The notes under the pieces are model-generated. The model did no database searches. It was not told where the DNA came from and saw nothing but the letters and a program-made list of their open reading frames with translations. This document shows, piece by piece, positions 45,800 to 55,717 of a stretch of 64,000 nucleotides of DNA. The stretch lies in contig NC_059075.1 of assembly GCF_020497125.1 (NCBI RefSeq), positions 48,099,821-48,163,820 of the forward strand, in the 5' to 3' direction. Within the stretch, counting starts at the first letter, position 1. Each line of letters starts with the position of its first letter. This stretch comes from Mauremys mutica (Eukaryota; Chordata; Testudines; Geoemydidae). The position numbers and the translations under genes are program-made.

Positions 45800-48700
45800 T
45801 GTCTTGCTCAAGGTTTGAGACGGGTCGAGCATCTAGGCAGCTGCACCCATGTCTGAGCAGTCCTTTTTAGGATCCACTCTGCTCACCCCCCTTTGGGGAG
45901 GGAGTTAGAAAAGGTACCCTAAAAATAGTCTTGCCTCTGTTTTTCCTGGCTGGATAGCCGCATCCAGCAGGATCACCATCTCAGCGGTCGAAAATGTAAG
46001 AAACTCTTCAACTTTGGAACTTGGAATATGAATACCCTGATGGACAACTCAAACAGCGACTGACCAGAGCGATATACAGCAATTATTGCTTGTGAATTGA
46101 GTCAGTTTAACACTGATATTGCTGCTTTGTCCGAAACTAGAAGAGCTGATGAAGGACAGGTGAAGGAGGAGAAAGGAGGATACACCTACTTCTGGAAGGG
46201 AAAATCTATAGATGAACCTCAATTGCATGGAGTGGGCTTTGCTATAAAGAACAAGCTCGCAAGGTGCCTCTCCGAGGTACCAGTTGGCATCAATGAGCGG
46301 TTTATGACACTCCAATTGAGGCTCACCAAAAATCAACAGGGAACTATAGTGAGAGCCTATGCACTAACACTGGATACCGATGAGAATGTAAAAGAAGATT
46401 TTTATTCTCAGTTGGAAACCATTTTATCGGAGACCCCTACAGAAGACAATATCATCCTTCTGGGGGATTTCAATGCATGTGTGGGATGAGACTCAGACCT
46501 GTGGAAGGGAACAATTGGGAAAGAAGGTGTTGGCAAAAGCAATTCAAATGGAATTCTGCTCCTAAGCAAGTGTGCTGAACATGAACTTATTATTACAAAC
46601 ACTCTTCCAACAAAAGGAAAAGTTCAAAACATCTTGGAGATACCCATAGTCAAAGCACTGGCATCTCCTCAACTAGATTATAGTTTGTGCCTGAGATCAT
46701 AGTGACCTACTTCTCACAAAAGCAATGATAAGTGCTGATGACTGTTGGACTGATCATCGCCTTATTCGATCCACAATGAAAATTAAGATTGCTCCCAAAT
46801 GGAGGCTGCAAAAGAAGCAGGTCAGGCGCAAGTTGAAGATTCAAGATTTGAAGGACCTTATTAAGTGTGACCACTTCCAAGCAGTCTTAGAAGAAAAGCT
46901 CCCATCAGAGTTTCCGGAAGAAATTGAGGAACACTGGAGCCAGTTGAAAGGAGTAATCATCAATGCCTGTGAGGAAACCATAGGCTACCAAACCAGAAAA
47001 CATCAGGACTGAATGATGCTGAAATTGAGCAACTCCTTAATGAGAAGAGAATGGCATTTTGTGCTTGGCAGAATGACATAAATTGTAATATAAAGAGAGA
47101 AGCCCATGCCAAGGGAAGGGTGGAAGTCCAGCGTAAAACCAGAGAACTCAAAAACAAATGGTGGACTGAGAAAGCGCAAGAACTCCAACATCTCGCAGAC
47201 ATCCACAATACATGTGGTTTCTTTAGTGCCACCAAGGCTGTTTATGGGCCAATTTGCCACGGTATGAATCCTCTTCGCTCTAAGGATGGAACCACACTTC
47301 TGAAGGACAACAAAGCCAACAATTCTCACTGGAGAGAAGATTTTGAAGATCTCCTTAACCATAATTCTATGGCTGCAGATGAAGTCCTTGAGCAAATCCC
47401 TCAATGACCATTTAGGGATGAGCTCAGAGACCCTTCTAATTTGTATGAGGTACACAATGCCACCAAGCAGATGAAGAACAACAAGGCAGCAGGTCTAGAT
47501 GGGATCCATGCTGAAATCTTTAAAGATGGTGGACCAGAGCTAATTCGGCAGCTTTACCTGCTTATCCTTAAAATCTGGATAAAGGAGAAGATACCCAATG
47601 AAATGAGGGATGCCCTGATTATCACCCTCTTCAAGAAAGGGGATAAAGCGGATTGTGGAAATTATCATGGTATCTCCCTCCTAGCCACTGCAGGCAAAGT
47701 TCTGGCGCGGATCCTTGCAACTCTCCTTCTGCCCCGTCAGAAGAAATTTTACCGGAGTCGGAGTGGTTTCCGACCATGTCGTGGAACTGTGGATATGATC
47801 TTCAAAGCACAGCAGCTGCAAAAAAAGTGTTAGGAGCAAAACCAACCACTGTACGTGACTTTTATTGATTTAACTAAAGTCTTTGATTCAGTGAATCTCC
47901 ATGCCCTCTGGACTGTACTCTCTAAGATTGGATGTCCTGATAAATACATCAATGTCCTAAAATTGCTTCGTGATAACATGAAAGTGACTGTTCTTAGCAG
48001 CACTGGCTCCCAGAGCGAACCTTTCAAAGTGCAAAAAGGAGTAAAACAGGGCTGTATCATTGCTCCAACCATGTCTGCGTTTTTTATCACCATCATTCTT
48101 TACCTAATTGCTGGGAAGTCTACAGCTAGCACTGAAATCATTTACAGAATGGCCAGAAAGCTGTTCAGGCTTAGCAGGCTGAAGGCCAAGAGTAAGATCT
48201 CCACAACATCTATTGTGGAACTCCAGTATGATGATGACAACACAATCTTTGCCCACTCTGAGAAAGATCTTCAAACGATCTTGAATGTGTTTGCTGATGC
48301 TTACGCATGTCTTGGTCTCACTCTTAATATCAAGAAGACTAAAGTGCTCTATCAGATCTCTCCAAATGAGTTATTACATGCCCCATCTATCAAAATCAAT
48401 GGAGTGGCACTGGAGAATGTCAATCATTTCCTCTACCTTGGAAGTCATCTTTCATTCAAGGCAGATATTGATGCAGAAATTCAACATTGCCTGAGCTGTG
48501 CCAGTGTAGCTTTTTCTCATTTACGTCACATGGTTTTTGAAGATCACGACATTCAAACAGACTCCAGGCTTCTTTTTTATCAAGCCATTATTCTCCTAAC
48601 ACTGTTGTATGGGTCCGAAACTTGAACAACCTATAGACACCACATCAAAGTCCTTGAGAGGCACCATCAACGCTGCCTTCGTAAGATTCTGACGATCAAA

Positions 48701-49240
48701 TGGGAAGACGGGCGCACCAATATTAGTGTCCTGGAAGAGGCAAAGACCTCCAGTATCAAGGCAATGATCATCCATCAGCAATTCCGCTGGACTGGTCATG
48801 TTGTCCGGATGCCAGACCATCGCCTCCGAAAACAGGTCGTGTTCTCTCAGCTGAAAGAAGGGTACTGAAACGTGGGTGGACAATGGAAGCGTTATAAGGA
48901 CTTACTGAAGGACAACCTAAAAATGTGTAATATTGACACTGACACTTGGGAGACACTTGCCCAGGATCGCTTAAAATGGAGTGAAGTCCTACGTGATGGT
49001 CCCCGACATTTTGAACTTGCTCGCCGACAAACTGAAGAGGACAAGAGGCACAGAAGGAAGGAGAGACTGGCTTCTAGTCATGGTTAACAGTCTCCTGCTG
49101 AGCCTGAAAACATCTGCTCTCATTGCAATAGAACCTGTGGTTCAAGGATTGGCCTTATTAGCCACCTGAGGACCCATAACTCCCATGGAAGATGATCATA
49201 CTTGGTAAAGAGTGATTGCCCATCATCATCACCACCACCA
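45800..49240 (+). mobile_element. near-full-length APE-type LINE
   Basis: An endonuclease, RT and C-terminal zinc finger are encoded in order. The element ends in a short CAT/CAC-rich tract (CATCATCATCACCACCACCA, about 49210-49238), as RTE-like LINEs do. No target duplication was found; the 5' border is approximate. I recall closely similar sequences in many vertebrate genomes but cannot assign the clade with confidence. Confidence 0.8.
46005..49190 (+). pseudogene. LINE ORF: AP endonuclease, reverse transcriptase, C2H2 finger
   Basis: Endonuclease: FNFGTWNMNTLMDNS, IAALSETRRADEGQ, GGYTYFWKGK, HGVGFAIKNKL and IILLGDFNACVG. RT: KNNKAAGLDGIHAEIF, LFKKGDKADCGNYHGISLL, SGFRPCRGTVDMIF, VTFIDLTKVFDSVN, GVKQGCIIAPT and LQYDDDNTIFAHSEKD (YDDD where YADD is usual). 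Next come LLYGSET, HHQRCLRKILTIKWEDGRTN and HQQFRWTGHVVRMPDHRL. The tail has a C2H2 finger, CSHCNRTCGSRIGLISHLRT followed by H (about 49110-49170). About six in-frame stops are mostly TGA, and frame shifts near 46685 and 47015 (the second a small deletion) disrupt it. It is dead in this copy. Confidence 0.88.
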
Positions 49241-49339
49241 CACCTAAAGATTGATCTGACCCAACCCAACATGACCTCTCCCTTTTCCTGCCCTTCTCCC
49301 TCTCTCAATCATTCTCTCTTCCTTACTGACACTAAGGGT

Positions 49340-49500
49340 CTTTAGAAAGACAAGATAGGGGAGGTAATATCTTTTACTGACCAACTTCTGTTGGTGACAG
49401 ACACAAGGTTTCAAGGAACACAGGAGACCTGAAGAAGTGCTCTATGTGGCTCGAAAACCTGTCTGTCTAATATACTGGGACTGACTCTGCTACAACTACA
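49340..49500 (+). repeat. fold-back repeat with Penelope-like terminus
   Basis: Left arm GGTAATATCTTTTACTGACC...GACAGACACAAGGTTTC pairs with right arm GAAAACCTGTCTGTC. The middle CCTGAAGAAGTGC and CTCGAAAA match the CTGAAGAA…CGAAA frame of the Penelope termini. Only the right arm continues to CTGCTACAACTACACTGCA, comparable to ACGGCTACCCCTCTG. Assignment to Penelope is by this resemblance. Confidence 0.55.
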
Positions 49501-49639
49501 CTGCATACTGAGGTTCTTTATCTGCTTTCCTCCTGCAACCTCTCCATCTGTCCCAGTGACCCAATCTCCTCCTGCCTCAATACCTTCCTTATACCATTCT
49601 TCCCACTTAACCTCTCACTCTCATCACTTTCCTTCCTCT

Positions 49640-50045
49640 CATATTAGTAGAGCCCTGCGCAGATACAAAAATGTGGATCCACATCCAATCCGCATCTGCC
49701 AGTATCAACCCATGATCTGACCTGCGATCTGCTAGCTGCTAGCGGCCAGGGCTGCCAGGCCAGGCCATGGTGGGAATGCTGGTGGCTGCCTGAGGGGCCC
49801 TAGCTGCTGGACAGGAAGCAGCGTGACGAGCAGGTGCTGGACAGCTCCTACTCCAGCCTGCCACGCAGTCCCAGCCACTAGTTGCCGGCCCTGAGCTTGC
49901 TGCACCCCCCAGGCTGCCCGAGCCAGACGCCGTGGGCCAGGCACCGCCGGTGAGTACAGCCCTGAGCAGTTGCATCTGCATCCGATCCACTATCCGCAAA
50001 AATGGTCCACAGATATCCACAGATTTGCAGGGCTCTACATATTAG
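49640..50045. mobile_element. hAT-type MITE, 390 bp, exact 8-bp duplication
   Basis: 49648-50037 starts TAGAGCCCTGC and ends with its exact inverse. It is flanked by CATATTAG at 49640-49647 and 50038-50045. The outer parts carry AGATAC/ATCCACA words in inverse orientation. The middle (49730-49960) is strikingly GC-rich compared with its ends and flanks and has no convincing ORF. Confidence 0.92.
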
Positions 50046-50244
50046 AAGCATGTTAAGGTTTTCCGACAGTAAACCAAAACTAACACAATTGATCCCACCT
50101 CCCTCTCCAAATACCACCTCCACAATCTCTCTTCATATTTACAGTCACTTCCACAAGTTCCTCTCCTCAGATTACTCCTTGGTCCCCTCCACTGTTTCTT
50201 TGTTCCACTGAAACTTTTCTCACTATTCTCTAACAACCTCTTCC

Positions 50245-50433
50245 AGTATATCTAAACTGCAATTTAAAAAAATGAAGCTGTCCCAAGCAAGCTAACTCAG
50301 GCTCATGGATCTCAGTCTAAGGGGCTGTTTAACTGTGGTGCAAATGTTTGGGATTGGGCTGGAGCCCAAACCCTGAGACTCTTCCCTGCTGTGGGCCAGC
50401 CGCAGGTGTTTAATTGCAGTGTAGACATGCCCT
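50245..50433. mobile_element. Harbinger-like MITE
   Basis: Left GTATATCTAAACTGCAATTT and right inverse GGGCATGTCTACACTGCAAT are diverged terminal repeats of the '(G)GGTATGTCTACACTGCAATTAAA' type. The inside contains GGGGCTGTTTAACTG and GGAGCCCAAACCCTGAGACT. There is no ORF. The duplication is unclear (TTC on both sides is possible). Confidence 0.7.
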
Positions 50434-51364
50434 TCAAGACTAAACCTCAAAGCCTCTACTTCAACCTCATCTTCTCTGACCTCTCAATTGCTCTTGAAAC
50501 CAGTGATCAAACTTCTTGTAACTGCCGCCGTGGGCACTCACCACCCCTGCACAACACGGAACCTAGCTTAGCAGGGTCCCTGCAGAGAGACATGGATGCT
50601 ACTTCAGCTCTGAGTCTGAAGTAATGGCTGTGGAGCAACATCAGTGCCATCCACAGCCTGCAGGAGCAGGATGTGTGGGGAAGGATTTCTTCTCCCTGAC
50701 TCTGAGGAAATCCCCAGCACACAGCCTGGCCACCCTGACAGTATGTTTGAGAAAGGCTATCAGAAGCCCTAACAGTATTTGATTAAAAAAGAATTGGAAC
50801 AAGTTAACAAAGACTGAATAAGATAAGATAGAGTCTGCAGAAGGGAAGATTCAACTGCTGTGATTCATTTGTCTTCAGATACATTTTTCTTTTAATTGTA
50901 ACCAAGGGGCAAAGTTAATAAATTAGCAAAGCAATTCAGGGTCATAAGTAAAAAGAGCTGCAGAAATTAGGCCTTTGATAATAACAGTCTTAGAATATAC
51001 AATGACCAGCAGTTGGCAGTATAGTCACTTTTGGAAGAAGTATCAGAATAGGCCATATTTTAATGCTTTGGAGGGTTCAAAGAATGAACTGAAATTGACC
51101 AAACCAGTGTTAAATATAAGAATTCTGTTACTAATATAGTCAAGTTCTGCACTTTGTAAAAATGTGGTAAATCAAGCACTGCTGGCATTTATAATGTATT
51201 AAAATCAATCAATAAATAGTTATTAACTACTCATAAGAATGTAGTTCATTATTCTCATATCTTTTTTCTTCCAGAATGCAAGAAGGAAAAGTACAACCAT
51301 ACTTTTTCTAATTAACTACTACATTTTTAACATTCATTAAACTTCTTTCTCTAAGTAAAGATGA
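50434..51364. other. no recognisable feature
   Basis: No motif or repeat recognised; chance ORFs only. Confidence 0.45.
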
Positions 51365-51937
51365 TACAGTAACTCTTCACTTAACATTGTAGTTATGTTC
51401 CTGAAAAACGCGACTTTAAGCGAAACGATGCTAAGCGAATCCAATTTCCCCATAAGAATTAATGTAAATGAGGGAGTTAGGTTCCAGGGAATTTTTTTTT
51501 CACCAGACAAAATACTATATTATATATATATATATATATACACACACACAGTATAAGTTTTAAACAAACAATTTAATACTGGTACACAGTGATGATGATT
51601 GTGAAGCTTAGTTGAGGCACAGCAAGCAGGAGTCTCGGGGAGCAGTTTCAAGGCAGAGGGCAGGAGCAGCACATGGCAGTGGGGGGAGGGACAGCTGCAA
51701 TTGCTAGACTGGGCAGCTGCTGCACAGGGAACTTAGGGGAGTGGGGAGCTGATAGGGGGCTGCCCCCACCAGCTAGCTGCAATGGGCTTCCTGCAAGCAG
51801 TGGCCAAAGCAGGTGGCTGCCAAAGGACGTTAGAATGGAGCATTACACAACTTTAAACAAGCATGTTCCCTAATTGATCAGCAACATAACAACAAAACAA
51901 TGTTTACTGGGATGACTTTAAGTGAGGAGTTACTGTA
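51365..51937. mobile_element. pogo/Tigger-like MITE, 569 bp, TA duplication
   Basis: 51367-51935 begins CAGTAACTCTTCACTTAA and ends with its inverse bearing one mismatch; TA lies on both sides. CAGT-starting ends with TA duplication fit pogo/Tigger in Tc1/mariner. A (TA)n(CA)n microsatellite lies at about 51519-51550. No transposase. A partial inverse copy is at 17460-17750. Confidence 0.88.
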
Positions 51938-52883
51938 CCTTCTTTGTTACATAAATAAAGTGCACATAGTCCAGCAAAAAGAGCACAGAGAAAGAGATCA
52001 CTTTGTAAAAGAGGCTGTGTACTCTACTGGCAGTTAAAAAAAACCACTCAGGGGAGTCTTTTGCACAGTTCAATGCATAAGCTACATTGGCCTAGGACAG
52101 GTATAACCTGCCTAAGGAACACCTAAACAATGCTGTTAAGTAACAGTTAATAAACTCTTGAAACTCGTTGTTCGTTTGATATACCTTTTCCTAAAAGCCG
52201 TGGCTGCAGTTATAAAGTGAGAATTTTGACTGATTGAAAACAGCAGGATTTGACCCCAAAAGTAATGACTTATATTGTCTATTTTTATTAGGAAATCAAA
52301 AGGATTTTTTAAAACAAAAAACTGCTTCCCCAACTTATCTCTACCATTTGGGATCAATGGGTATTCCTGCTTCCACACTGGTCAATTAGATAGGTGCAAT
52401 CAATCAGCTGGAAAGTATGCAACTCTAAGCCTTCCTTCTTTCTTCCTTATAAAATAGCTGGAGAAAAAAAGAAATCACAACAGCCTAACACTAGAGAGGC
52501 TCTCTCCACTTGTTTATCTAAATCCAAGAAAGGAGCTATGGAAGTTTAAAAAAAAAAAGCTTTCAAATTATTAGTCCATTATGGAGGGAGAACTGTCCAT
52601 TCAAAAGCAGCATCTGCCAATGAAGAAACATCAAGCATATCAGAAAGTGTTCAGATCACATATATTGTAAGATACTTTGAAGTCACTATTTACTTTGCAA
52701 ATAAAAAATAAGAGAATTAGTATTTAGAGTAGAACAGATGCATTAATGTCTTCCTCCTCTTTTCATGGCCTCACTGGGCTTAACCAAAAGATTCAATTTG
52801 GAAGGAAAATGTTTCCATAGGGACAAAGTCAAGAAGTCTACATATGACTATCATGTTCACCATACATTTAGTAATAGTTTCAC
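51938..52883. other. no recognisable feature
   Basis: AT-rich DNA, no motif. Confidence 0.45.
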
Positions 52884-54032
52884 TGAGGGCTTGTCTACGT
52901 GGTGCGGTAATGCATATGACGGGGTTGTGATTTCTAAAGCACATGAATGAGTTGAGCATTAATTGGTCAAGGTAGACCCTGCTAAAGGCTCCTTGGTGTG
53001 CTGCAATGTAGTGCTGTTTGAAACTACATTAAAGCACAATAGGGAACATTTAGTGTACACCAAGAGTGTCTACACAGACCACTTAATGCATAACATGTTA
53101 GTATGCTTTAGAAATCACAAGCTGTCATAACTATAAAGGGAAGGGTAACAACCCTCCTGTATACAATTCTATAAAATCCCTCCTGGCCAGAGGCACCAAA
53201 ATCCTTTTACCTGTAAAGGATTAAGAAGCTCAGGTAACCTGGCTGACACCTGACCCAAAGGACCAATAAGGGGACAAGATACTTTCAAATCTTGGTGGGG
53301 GGGAAGGCTTTTGTTAGTGCTCTTTGGTTTAGGGGTTGTTCGCTCTTGGGACTAAGAGGGACCGGACATCAATCCAGGCTCTCCAAATCTTTCTGCACAA
53401 GTCTCTCATATTTCAAACTTATAAGTAACAGCCTGGCAAGGCATGTTAGTTTTATCTTTGTTTTCTCAACTCGTAAATGTTCCTTTTGCTAGAGGGTTTA
53501 CCTCTATTTGCTGTAACTTTGAACCTAAGGCTGGGGGGGTTCCTCTGGGCTCTTTGAATCTGATTACCCTGTAAAGTTATTTCCATCCTGATTTTACAGC
53601 GATGAACTTTACCTTTTCTTTTAATAAAATTCTTCTTTTAAGAACCTGATTGATTTTTCATTGTTTTAAGATCCAAGGGTTTTGGATTTGTGTTCACCAG
53701 GACTAATTGGTGAGGGTATACTCTCAAGTCTACCCACGAAAAGGGGTGTAAGGACTTGGGGGGGGGGGGAGAAATTAGTCTCAAATCTGCCCAAGAAAGG
53801 GGGAGGTTTAGAGACTTGGGAAATATTTGGGGGAAGGCAGAGTTCCAAGTGGCTCTCCCCTAAGATTTGAAACACGCTTGGTGATGGCAGCTTACTGTTA
53901 ACCTAAGCTGGTAAATAGGCTTAGGGAGTCTTTAATGCGGGTCCCCACATCTGTACCCTAAAGTTCAGAGTGGGGAAGGAACCTTGACACAAGCCCATGG
54001 ATGCATTCTTCCACCATGTAGCCAAGCCCTGA
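52884..54032. mobile_element. Harbinger-like MITE (271 bp) split by a solo LTR
   Basis: The left end GGGCTTGTCTACGTGGTG (52887) and the inverted right end GGGCTTGGCTACATGGTGG (54029) are terminal repeats resembling those of the 2486-6525 Harbinger. TGA on both sides (52884-52886, 54030-54032) is a 3-bp duplication. Internal inverse words (GATTTCTAAAGCA and TGCTTTAGAAATC) add to the symmetry. The LTR at 53123-53989 is inserted 35 bp from the right end. Confidence 0.82.
53118..53994 (+). mobile_element. solo LTR, 867 bp, 5-bp duplication
   Basis: 53123-53989 begins TGTCATAACTATAAAGGGAA and ends GAACCTTGACA (TGTCA/TGACA inverse ends). It is flanked by CAAGC at 53118-53122 and 53990-53994. A TTAATAAAATTC poly(A)-type signal near 53620 fits plus orientation. 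There is no internal coding region. Confidence 0.9.
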
Positions 54033-54662
54033 ATCTCACATAGCATAAGAAAGCAAGCAAGAACACGGTCACTGAAAGAGGGAGACGGAGATTCATAGTT
54101 CTCCAGTTGCCAGTACAAAACAGCAAGCAAATTTTGGGGAGAGACACATATATTGCTATAGTAAGGTACAGTCAACAGGACACTTCCTCTTCACGTGGCT
54201 CCCGATAGCATGTTTTTAGTGATTGTCTCATACCCAATTCCAAACATTCTTTGCATGCTATATAAATTGCCAAAAGTCAGGAGGATTACAATTCTGCTCA
54301 GAAAGATCCAGCGTAATCAATAACTGCATATTCTGCAAGCAAAAGAAGAGATAAACCATTACATACAAGTCACTGGCTCTTGAAATATCTCTTCTAGTAT
54401 GTCTGAAGCATTTTCCAAGTCAGGAACAATTTGCACTGACAAAATTGTTTGGGAAAGTACTTACAATACCAACATTATACATTGGTATAATAAATAATTC
54501 CTTACATGTAAGTGTGTGTTATAGTCTCCTTTTTAACCATTCTGCACACTATAAATCCACATAAAATGAACATCTCCACCCACCATGCAACAGGGGAATG
54601 AAGGCTCTATAGTAAGGTCTGGAAACTTTGCAACACAACCAGAATTGTGAAAATTATTGTTT
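54033..54662. other. no recognisable feature
   Basis: AT-rich DNA, no motif. Confidence 0.45.
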
Positions 54663-54972
54663 GTTTAAAACAGACATCAGCAACCTTTCAGAAGCGGTGT
54701 GCCGAGTCTTCATTTATTCACTCTAATTTAAGGTTTTGCGTGACAGTAATACATTTTAATGTTTTTAGAAGGTCTCTTTCTATAAGTCTATAATATATAA
54801 CTAACCTATTGTTGTATGTAAAGTAAATACGTTTTTAAAAATGTTTAAGAAGCTGCATTTAAAATTACATTAAAATGCAGAGCCCCCCAGACCGGTGCCC
54901 AGGACCTGGGCAGTGTGAGTGCCACTGAAAATCAGCTCGCATGCTGCCTCCTTGCCTACCCCTGGTTTAAAA
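54663..54972. mobile_element. hAT-type MITE, 294 bp, exact 8-bp duplication
   Basis: 54671-54964 is flanked by GTTTAAAA at 54663-54670 and 54965-54972. The ends CAGACATCAGCAACC and, inverted, CAGGGGTAGGCAAGG are diverged hAT-like repeats. The inside is AT-rich, without ORF. Confidence 0.88.
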
Positions 54973-55199
54973 CATTAGATAACGTGAAACAGACTAACAA
55001 TATTCTGGCACAACCCAAAACCTTATTGAATTAATGCCTTTTGGGTCTACTGAATTAAAAATGCAATTGTGCATGCATAATTGTGGAATTTTATGTAACC
55101 ACTCTAGGAGGAGGAGGATGCTAATATAATTCCTCTGTTATCAACCCTCTGAAGCCACCCTCCTAGAGAGGGGTGTTTATCCTAGTCCATACTAGATTC
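54973..55199. other. no recognisable feature
   Basis: Short flank without motif. Confidence 0.4.
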
Positions 55200-55717
55200 T
55201 CCATGGACCAACAGACGAAGAAAGGATTTTGGGATAAATAGCCCAGTTTTAAACAGGCTCTGGGGCCCTCTTCCTGATTTAGCAAATGGATAGGAGCCCT
55301 GGTCCACAGAGGACCCCAATCCTTGGGGAAGAATTGGAACTACTGAGGCCCCAAAAGACTGGTTGCTTGCTCTGAGCTGAAGCAGTGATGAACTTGAAAC
55401 CACAAGAAAGCCCCTTGCATGGGATGTTGAAGGACTGCTCCTGCCAGAGCCCATGTGAGGTTTGGGATTGTGTCTGGTAAGCTTATTAGCATATATGTAG
55501 GTTCTTTTATTGTTTTAATACATTTTCTCTGTAGTGCTTTTCTCTTAAGAATAAAATAGACTTGTATAAAACCAGCTGTGTGGTATCTATAACTGTGAGC
55601 AGTCATACTGTTAATCATCTCTGAAGAGAAGGCAATCAGGTGTATTTGGGCAGCCTGTCTGCTCGGAATAACACAGTGAAAGCAGGGACCTGTGCAGCCT
55701 GGAAATACCCCAGTAAA
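55200..55717 (+). repeat. LTR-like fragment
   Basis: AAGAATAAAATAGACTTG (55547-55564) as a poly(A)-type signal, followed by AGCTGTGTGGTATCTATAAC and a GC-richer U5-like stretch, resembles the R-U5 part of a turtle LTR as I recall it. It has no clear ends or duplication. It stops at the 3' end of the next CR1. Confidence 0.45.

Noticed and set aside
45523..45870. 115-codon plus-strand ORF
   Set aside because: No motif, crosses into the LINE 5' region, no splice context.
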